NCBI RefSeq assembly: GCF_964275005.1
Contig: NC_092689.1
Coordinates: 7,856,200-7,920,199, forward strand
Source: Diadema setosum
Taxonomy: Eukaryota > Echinodermata > Echinoidea > Diadematoida > Diadematidae
DNA: 64,000 bases
Reading direction: 5' to 3'
Within the stretch, counting starts at the first letter, position 1, and every line of letters starts with the position of its first letter. Below the pieces are notes generated by a model. It did no database searches, was not told the DNA's origin, and saw only the letters and a list, made by a program, of their open reading frames with translations. The position numbers and the translations under genes were made by a program. This document shows positions 56,801 to 64,000 of this stretch, in pieces.

Positions 56801-58301
56801 ACAAGTCATGTTTGTTTCTTTTTGACTACCCTTTCAAGATATGACCATCCTCTTTCATACTCAGTGTAATATGTAGACTTTGTTAAGAGAGGGTCCTGCT
56901 TATTAAACCTGATTGATATTTCATCTACTTCTCATCAATGCAATATCTTGTGTAGTCTTGAAATTGGCAAAGTCACCAAGTGAACTCGTGGTTTATGGGT
57001 GTGTCATGTTTCCAGGACTACCACGTGGAGCTTGAGAATGCCAAGAGGCGAATGGAGCAGCAGCACATGGTCAGATGGATCGAGGACAACGTAGTGAAGA
57101 GCATTACCCCTCAGCAGGTAGGGATATCATGCTCACATAATTATACAATGGACCCACATTATAACAAAGTGCTCAGGACCAACAGTTTTCTTTCTTTATG
57201 TCAAAATTTTGTTATGATAGAACAAATAAACTATAAAAAAAAAAAGCATAGAGGTGATAATGCTGGAGCCTAAATTTTTACTTCCTTGTAACCGGAATTT
57301 TGTTATAACCGTGTTCATTATAACAGGAGTGCACTGTGCACAGTTTTGAAGAATGGCAGAGTGCCATGTTGTTTCCATGTTCTCTGATTAGTACTGTATA
57401 TGCCACATATTAGCAACCTATCTAATTTTTCGTGAATCGGGACCTCCTGACAATTTTGAAAGTGATCAAATTCACAAGCAGGGAGTACAATAATGAATGA
57501 AAAAATGTAGGCATGCATGTTACGTTATCGTTGGTATCAGAGTTAATATTTTTGCAAATAACATCTGATATGGAAATTTGCTAAAATAAAAACCTTGCAA
57601 AATATGTGGCATATATAGTAATTCTATTTTGTTTTCATTTTTGTAGTTGTTTTCTGTACATTTGCATCTGGTATTAAATTCAGCATTAACCTGTTGTGGA
57701 CGAGTCCATACTCGGGCAGGTGTCTATGGGAAATGCGTTTTGTAACAAAATCAGCCCGTCCTCAACAGGTTAATCAGATTGCAGATCAAACAACCCCCTA
57801 CTAGCCTGAGAGATTCTAGACGTTGCAATAATTTTCTCATTGTCTTTTGGTACTTGCAACATCATTGAGCCCCGAGAGGGTGAGTGAGACCTGCAACAAA
57901 CCCTTAAAGAATACCCCACGTAATCGCAAGCACTAATGTTGGAGGCTGCACAATGCATAGAGAAAGGCATGTAGTATAGTATGATGTAGATTAATGATTT
58001 AATCGGAACATGTCTAATAGTGTTATCTTTGAAATGAGGATTATGTCAGAATTAGTGTGTGCCTTTACAATTGTATTCAAACATAATTCTTGAGAAGCTA
58101 TCACAGTGTCTTGAACCTGATTACCCGAACACATACAAAGACCAGAAGACAATTAGATTTTGTTTTAATTTCTCCATTTTTCTCTACTGCTGTATCTACT
58201 TGTCAATCTGCTCATGTTATTTCTTCTTTTTTTTTTCACAGGAAAAGGAGATCCTGAACACATGCATCACGAACCTCAAGTCCCTGTCTGCGACAGCATG
58301 A
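44893..58301 (+). CDS. atp5pb: Mitochondrial F1Fo ATP synthase peripheral-stalk subunit b
   Basis: Eight coding exons: 44893-44920, 48337-48379, 53964-54112, 54654-54817, 55457-55582, 56349-56426, 57016-57117 and 58242-58301. All have GT-AG junctions and compatible phases, giving 249 residues plus TGA (human precursor 256). Residues 1 to about 45 form a presequence ([20 protein letters not shown]) without acidic residues. Conserved blocks follow: [58 protein letters not shown], the long charged helix ([20 protein letters not shown]), and [14 protein letters not shown] near the C-terminus. The protein anchors in the inner membrane and its helix holds F1 against rotation. The start was chosen because exon 1 leaves one base that completes Gly with exon 2. 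Exon 3 begins at 53964, not 53971, because only that acceptor keeps phase. Confidence 0.95.
45508..46748. mobile_element. CpG-rich element bounded by CTATTGACCGATTC inverted repeats
   Basis: CTATTGACCGATTC at the left is matched by its complement at 46735-46748, and a second block (GCGGTGTCTCAGCCGACCCC) about 70 bp inward also occurs on both arms in inverse sense. The interior includes the 46130-46225 repeat shared with 32990-33080. No transposase frame; ends beyond the CTATTGACC word are unclear. Confidence 0.55.
46130..46225. repeat. Dispersed repeat block, inverted relative to 32990-33080
   Basis: Reverse complement reads ACAGGAAAGTGCGTGCTAAT, CCTGTACAAAACAAATGGAC and CGGTCCTCAAGC, as at 32990-33080. 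Confidence 0.65.
48953..53154. mobile_element. hAT-like non-autonomous element (family C, long copy)
   Basis: TIRs CAGGGCTGCACACT/AGTGTGCAGCCCTG, flanked by ACATATA on both sides (7 of the 8 bp typical for hAT). Subterminal zones are dense in GGACCGGTAA and its complement. The interior is mainly a tandem array. No transposase frame is seen in 4202 bp. It is younger than the pogo-like MITE it interrupts. Confidence 0.85.
49440..52475. repeat. About 17 tandem units of roughly 170-195 bp inside the hAT-like element
   Basis: Each unit carries GCCGAATTCATGATACTTTT, TGCGCCTATTTCTACCTCAA, AGCGGGATTGTGACGATTTC, ATTACTTCGGCTGTAATCTT and TTCCCGATAAACTCTTCG with variation. Neighbouring units near 49.6-50.3 kb are closest to one another; those after 51.5 kb are more diverged. 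Higher-order alternation (CCACCTCAAATATTAG versus CTACCTCAAATAATCAG) is visible. Confidence 0.9.
54999..55195. mobile_element. Foldback MITE in ATP5PB intron 4
   Basis: The left GCTGTTATTTTTGCGTACTG faces the right GCAAAAATAACAGC, with GTTATTTTTGCAAATTGAC and AAATTTGCAAAAGTTAA inside. Non-coding. Confidence 0.6.
55770..55935 (+). mobile_element. tRNA-derived SINE-like repeat in ATP5PB intron 5
   Basis: A-box-like TGGTTCAGTGG at 55780-55790 and B-box-like GGTTCAAGTCT at 55824-55834 are spaced as in a tRNA head. The sequence continues into a non-tRNA body. A different family from the two SINEs above. Confidence 0.5.
57146..57336. mobile_element. Mariner/Tigger-like MITE in ATP5PB intron 7
   Basis: The left CAATGGACCCACATTATAAC and, in reverse complement, the right CAGTGCACTCCTGTTATAAT form TIRs of the CAGTGGACCCCCATTATAAC type. 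TA precedes it; the right flank has changed. Confidence 0.65.
57390..57625. mobile_element. MITE of the TGTATATGCCACATAT type in ATP5PB intron 7
   Basis: The left ACTGTATATGCCACATATTA and, in reverse complement, the right ACTATATATGCCACATATTT form TIRs around an AT-rich core. Confidence 0.7.
57690..57769. mobile_element. 80-bp mini-MITE with TTAA duplication
   Basis: TTAA flanks CCTGTTGTGGACGAG on the left and CGTCCTCAACAGG on the right. Nearly the whole element is a hairpin. Confidence 0.75.
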
Positions 58302-58955
58302 GAATTCCTAGTAGCCATGCATGTGGCTTTCCTATACATAGACATATTTGGAGCAGAGTATTATGAAATCACAATGTATACCTACATCTAATTTTTGAGC
58401 GACTGGTTATGTTCTACATTTATTCAACTACCCCAAAATTTTTGCTGTGAACATGTTGCACACCTAGTGGCATTTCCATGTGGGACCACAACTTTGTAAT
58501 ACCCAAGCATCTTCAGTTTGGGCTAACCGCGGGGGTCAGGCAGTACTTGATATCACTATCAGTCTTTGAAGTAATGTACATCAACGATTGTATGTGGCTC
58601 TGTGAAGCTCAAGATTAAGTGAGATTCAAAATCAGAAGTTAACTTCTGTGACTAGTTCAACATTAAAAGTGTTTGGGAGGGCTTTTGTGTAGTCATCCAC
58701 ATCTCACATGGTGTGGTATGACATTGTACCTCTGAATTTCTTGCAGATTGATTTGTCGAGTCCATGCTGAAACCCCCATGTAAGATGTGAGCGAGGGAGG
58801 TTATTCTCATGCAATACCAATCCCTTTCAGTTCAGACCGGTGATTCTCGAGTGAATCCAAGTGTTTTGAATGTGACAAGTGTTACACACATCTTGTAACT
58901 TGAGAGATATGTGTTCAGATTGAAATTATTCGAATAAATTGCATAGTGCAAGTGA
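58302..58955 (+). other. atp5pb: ATP5PB 3' untranslated region
   Basis: Follows the TGA stop without recognisable repeats and ends shortly after the AATAAA at 58933-58938. The cleavage site is estimated, not seen. Confidence 0.55.
58933..58938 (+). terminator. atp5pb: ATP5PB polyadenylation signal
   Basis: Canonical AATAAA 632 bases after the stop codon, followed within 30 bases by GT-rich sequence (AGTGAAGTGG, GTCGTTTGT). Confidence 0.6.
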
Positions 58956-61900
58956 AGTGGGATGAATAGTCGTTTGTATCTTTATATTGAATGCATGTAG
59001 CTATCTGTGGTAAAGAAATGTGTATCATATTTAAGTGGCTGGCGGTGTGTCATATTTTTGAAGAATTTGAAGTGCTAGATGTTGTGGACAAGTCGTGGCA
59101 AGAGTGGGCATTTGTTTTTGTGAATGGGAGAGTGTTGGGATGTGTATGGCTTTAATAATTATGGCAAAAGGGTGTACTGTATACGCCAAATATATTTTGA
59201 GGTTTTCATTTTTGCAAATTTTGCCAGTCAGGTGCTGTTCGCGAATTTAATAACTGGAGAGCAAGTTAATTCATTCACTACGCAAACACTACACACTAAT
59301 CACACATCTCTCTGCATCAGACACACAGCACAGATTTATGTCACGTACAGCCACAGCTCATCTACAGTCACACAACAGCCTTAGTTTAGTAGTGTCTGCA
59401 GTGTAATTTTGCAATTTGCGTGCAGCCCCCCCCCCCCCCCCCCAACAGTCCTTATCAAGCCACATGAATGCTTCGAAACGTGTCATTTTAAAACTATATT
59501 CCTATATGTAAATGCAGCCAAATGCTGCAATGAATTCTGCTGCGTTTCTGTCTTTTCATGGCAACTGTAATCTTTGTGTCTTTTTTATTAAATAGTCTAA
59601 AGAAAGGTTAGAGTTCGTTCTTCCTTTTCTCGAGAGCTAGCCACAACGTAAGGCACGTGATTAGTGTGTAACTGTGTGTGTGATGGGCAGTGTGAGTGTA
59701 GTGCTAGTGCAAGGGTATGTACACGACATGCAAAAATGTGTCTACTTGTACATGTGTGCCAGTCACATGGCGAATCGGTCGTACACTGCACATTTAACAT
59801 GTTAAACCATCAACCTAAGCTCTCTACTGACTTTCACCACCTCAGTTTCTTTATTATACTAGTATTTTATACATTGTACACAAATGTTAGGGCTATCTGC
59901 AGGAAACTATGGAAATAGACAGGGTTAATCTGGGAAATTCCTACCTGTTTATTCGCAATACCTACCCAATTATATGGGGCATCAGGAACTGTTTTTCACT
60001 TTTTAAGTCAATTAAGCGGAAGTACCCGATTAAGTGGAGAGTACTGTACCAGCTTTTACAATAATAGATTTGAAGGTCAAAGGTGAAGCTGTTATTCATT
60101 CAAGAACTTTTTTTTTTGTGATACTCACACTTGTGTCCCCCCGCCCCCATTTATCACTACATGTACCACAAGAGAACCTTCAGACACAATCGACACCACA
60201 CAAGGAGAAAGCCTCGGACATCTTGGTCTGCTTTATATAAAAATGTTTTAATAATATTTTTTCTTCAAATGTTTTGAATTCCAACTTGCTCATGTACAAA
60301 CAACAAACACCATCACACAAAAGCCACAATTCCTCTTGCGCAGCACAAGTCTATATAATAATAATCTCATCTGGTCTTGTAGAACACACATCACAGTTTG
60401 GTGGAGTAGAGACATAGCATTACATAATTACAAGTTTTGAAGAAAAAAACCGAGAAGAGAGGCGCCAAATGTCATAAACGCACAGTTGTAAGTGCATGGT
60501 ATCAGAGCCTTTTGATGCTTAAAAAGGTATACGTACATGTAGTTGCCTTTGAACAGTTTCTGAGAAAGAGCCAGCGCTGATAAAGCCACAATATGTTTCC
60601 GACATGGCAGAATAATGCAGTAGCAGGTGAGAAGTCAGACCAACTCTACAGTGATTTCATTATTGAACAATAGTTGAACATATGCATCTACATACTCTTA
60701 ATTTGTAACCAAGAGAGCATAATTAGCAATAACAATTTTCCACAAATCCCTTGTAGTCGGACTACTTGCCAACGGGCGGAAGTAGTCATGGCGGAGATTT
60801 CTTAATCTGACTTTGAGTCCTGAAATTCTTCTCATCACCTATAAGTGTATTAAACAAAAAATTAAGCCTGCTTATCTGTTCAAAGAGAAGAGATTGGCAT
60901 AACATGCAGAGAGTGATGTTCAATTCACTCAAGTGCTACAAAGAGGCGAGAAAATGTCATACAAATGACAAACATCTTTTTCTACCATTACAAAGCAGTG
61001 ACAAAAGCTGTTGAAGCTATCACAACATGAAATACATGTGTACATCACTACCACTCCTGCACTAGCAGGTAGCAGCAGCTGCTGCTCGCGAAAAATGACT
61101 TGTTTGTCTGATACACGATATGACACAACAAGAAAACAAAGACTTAAAAGAATGAGAGGGATTTGAATCCAATCGCCTTCATGCTGGACTTGAACGTTCC
61201 AAAGTACAAGGAAGACAAGGAAACGTGCAGAAATCAACATCAAATTCTATGACTGTGTGGATTTGACAACACCCTACAGCCTGGACTACATTATCTCCTT
61301 AAAAATACCGGCTACAATCGAAAAATATCTGTTGTATAAAATTCCTCAAAAATGTAAAACATCAATGCAAAACATGAGGGATTAAATTCTCCAGTGCAAA
61401 TTTGTTCCCAAAGGCCAGATCTGCTATTCTGCACCTGTCTAAGAATGGCATGGTGTAGTGACAACAAAAGAGTCCCTGGTACAATGTATTTCTAAAAACA
61501 TCTAATGCAGTTTACATCATCCGTGTCAGAGCCTCCTGAATCAAGAGCTTACAACTTCCAAGAAAGATAAAGATTGAATAATGACTGCAAACAAACTTTA
61601 TGGTACCTGCTCTCACTTTTCAGACACATATGTATCAAGAGCTCTGTAATAAGCTAAGTATGAATGATCATGCAATTCTTGGCATCACCAATGCGCAGAA
61701 ATCTTCTGCGCACGCCGAAAAGCCTTGTCACAGATGCACTGTGGGATTCCTCGGTGCCATTGTCACTTCCGGTTGTCTTGTGCATGTCTAGTTCCCATGC
61801 AATTCAATGCAATTTTTGTCTGCTTTTCTTGCATTGCTGCTTTTTTCTTTGCTTAGAATTCAAAAAAAAAAAAAAAAAAGAGAGAGTTTGACATGTCAAA

Positions 61901-64000
61901 GTTTCACTGATTTGTGGTCACCAGAGTCATGGTTCACTAATGCAAGGCTTTAGTGTGCTGGTCACATGATGGAAAGCAAAGAAATCTTCCAACAAAAAAT
62001 ACCCCTGGATGAAGACGGAATGTGACCCGAGTGCATATGCAGCCAAAACCGGGAGAAGTTTGTCCCCTGAACTATCCCATAATGCATCTAAAACGCCGCT
62101 CTACACACAGCACCTAAGTATTGGCGATACCGAGAATTGCTGCAACAATTTACCATACATGTTATGTGTATCAGAAAATGGCTTCCCCTTTGAAAGACAC
62201 TTCAAGGAGCCATCAACGTACGAGGACCACTGCCTTCCTCAGCTTACTGGATATCAGGGAGCGCACAGTGAATACAATACTCTTCAAGTCAACCAAGTAA
62301 ATCCTTTCAACTTCTTACAAACATCTAATGATACACAGAAAGAATGACAAATCTTAATCTGTTATTTCTTACGGTGAAATTGGAGAAGTAGAATATGTGT
62401 AACACATGAAATATCCATACACCTTCATTGCATACATGGTGCAGTCATCGAACATGACTGACCGACCCTGTGTATATAACCTCAATCTGTGATCAGAATC
62501 TGTGTGCTGTTGTGTGTAACTAACACGTGGCACATACTATATAGATACTCACACACCATCATTTTCAACTTCACAGTATGCTGGAAAACTTGTACACCAC
62601 CTAGACAAATAAATACACCCCTCTTTGCAGTTAACACTGAAAATTGCTGCAAAACTACCATGAAAAGAAAAAGTCTCAAATTACATATCTGCAATAAATA
62701 ACAAGAATAATTTATGAATTGTTTTTAAATTCTGAAGGAATGATGAGTTCTCTTGGATTACATGTGGTTATATTAATTCTTTCAAATATATATAGATTGG
62801 CACTTGAGTCTCACCTCTTAAATTTGCGCAGACAAGAAAACAGAAAAATGAACAACATTTAATTTGAGTTTCAGTGAATGCAAACCGAAGAAATCAGTAC
62901 TGCAAATTTATGATACAAATACATGTGCATTTTAATAGTGGCAATGGCTCCTAGCAAGCTAAAACAAGAAGTGCAAGTATCCAAATTATTTACATACAAG
63001 TACCGTTCGCCAGCATAAAAGCATCTAGCTGGTGAAATTTTGTCCAATAACTAGTGAGTGATGCTGATGAGAAAAAAATATAAGTCTATGACGAAAATGT
63101 CAAAGAGATGAAGGAAAACATAAGGTCGCATGACCAGTAGGTAATGCTAGAATAATGTCTGTCCTCTGACGACATTTTGCGACTACACCTGCACTGAATA
63201 AGTAGAAGCAAATGACCAACGAAGGATTTGTGATCATGTCCATCATCTTCCTGTACCGGTAGAAAATCCAGTTTTTGACATTCAATGAAGGATAAAAGAA
63301 ACTCTAATGAATCTTGACTGTCGCTCATCCTATGAAATTAATATCAAATTTAGTTCAGCAATTTTCAACGAATGCTCCATACTAAATATTTTCATTTCTT
63401 ATAAAAATCATCCCACTTTGACAACTTTGGATAATTTCTATTTTCTAAATTCATTGGAATTTGACAACTTTGGATGATTTTTATTTTCTAAATTCCTTGG
63501 AAAATGTTTTCATTCAAATTGAGGAATTACCACTACTTTGCAAATCCTTATTTCCCAGAGTGAAGAATATCAGAGAGCTTTTTGGTATCACAAGAGTGCA
63601 AAACCTTTCACCCTATCATTTTCTTCAGATACTACAAAACAAGGCTGCACATCACCCGCCACTCAGTACAGCAAATAGAGGATACAGACCTTACGTTGTG
63701 ACTAGCTTATCAACAATTTATTTCACCATGTGACACCTTTATACTCTCTGTGACACAGTAACGCATTAAATACTGCATGTGACCTTTTCATACATGTTCA
63801 TAGTCCTACACATAGCAGATGCCACTGTTAGGCCACGACAACCCAAACTTTTCAATGTCTAAATGTGATGGGAATACACCACAAACTGGACTTACTAAAT
63901 TTGACAGAGTTCATGGTCAATTACTTTATACCGAATCAAGTCTGTCCTAAAAGAGGCGAGACTCGACAGTCTGACAAAGACTGATGCTCTAACTCACCCA
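58956..64000. other. AT-rich terminal stretch, no gene recognised
   Basis: Contains a MITE fragment at 59175-59260 (GTATACGCCAAATATATTTT), a C-run at 59426-59443 and, after 60.24 kb, about 3.8 kb without recognised repeats. A 112-codon plus-strand frame starts at 62009 but has no known motif. The repeat-free part may be UTR of a gene whose coding exons lie beyond the window. On the minus strand ATTAAA lies at 60252-60247. Confidence 0.4.

Noticed and set aside
62009-62347. 112-residue plus-strand frame
   Set aside because: No recognisable domain, no splice context and AT-rich surroundings; not called as a gene without expression or homology.

Overview
Eukaryotic nuclear DNA, about 64 kb, AT-rich, with split genes (GT-AG introns), microsatellites and many small DNA transposons. 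The best guess is a marine invertebrate deuterostome, probably an echinoderm such as a sea urchin. The grounds are the frequent ACATGTAC and AGGCCTAC words, a tRNA-derived SINE present twice, many TTAA- and TA-flanked MITEs, and the protein sequences themselves. The species call is inference, since no search could be run.

Two intact host genes are supported. (1) On the minus strand, 25898 to 21412, three exons encode a 740-residue major facilitator transporter of the NaGLT1/MFSD4B family. It carries an unusually long Ser/Thr/Pro/Lys-rich loop between membrane segments 5 and 6. (2) On the plus strand, 44893 to 58301, eight coding exons encode a 249-residue mitochondrial ATP synthase peripheral-stalk subunit b (ATP5PB). 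Every exon junction agrees in phase, and the short first coding exon, nine codons long, was found by hand.

A third locus, minus strand from 13108 to about 4412, is a decayed Cys-loop receptor (nicotinic acetylcholine receptor-like) gene. Its exons keep the 146, 45 and 110 bp sizes expected of nAChR exons 2 to 4. It has a nonsense codon, about three reading-frame shifts and a nested transposon inside the first membrane segment.

Layout: 1-4.4 kb, microsatellites and two MITEs; 4.4-13.1 kb, receptor pseudogene with nested transposons; 13.2-15.6 kb, AGGTCA-rich repeat and two long-TIR MITE copies; 15.6-21.4 kb, repeat-poor AT-rich DNA that may include a long 3' UTR; 21.4-25.9 kb, transporter; 26-44.6 kb, intergenic repeats and MITEs; 44.6-59 kb, ATP5PB, whose second intron holds a 4.6 kb nest of a hAT-like element inside a pogo-like MITE; 59-64 kb, AT-rich DNA with no recognised gene. 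No retrovirus, LTR element, Polinton or CRISPR array was recognised. The two intact genes have unrelated roles (plasma-membrane solute uptake and mitochondrial ATP synthesis), and nothing in the sequence suggests they are co-regulated.
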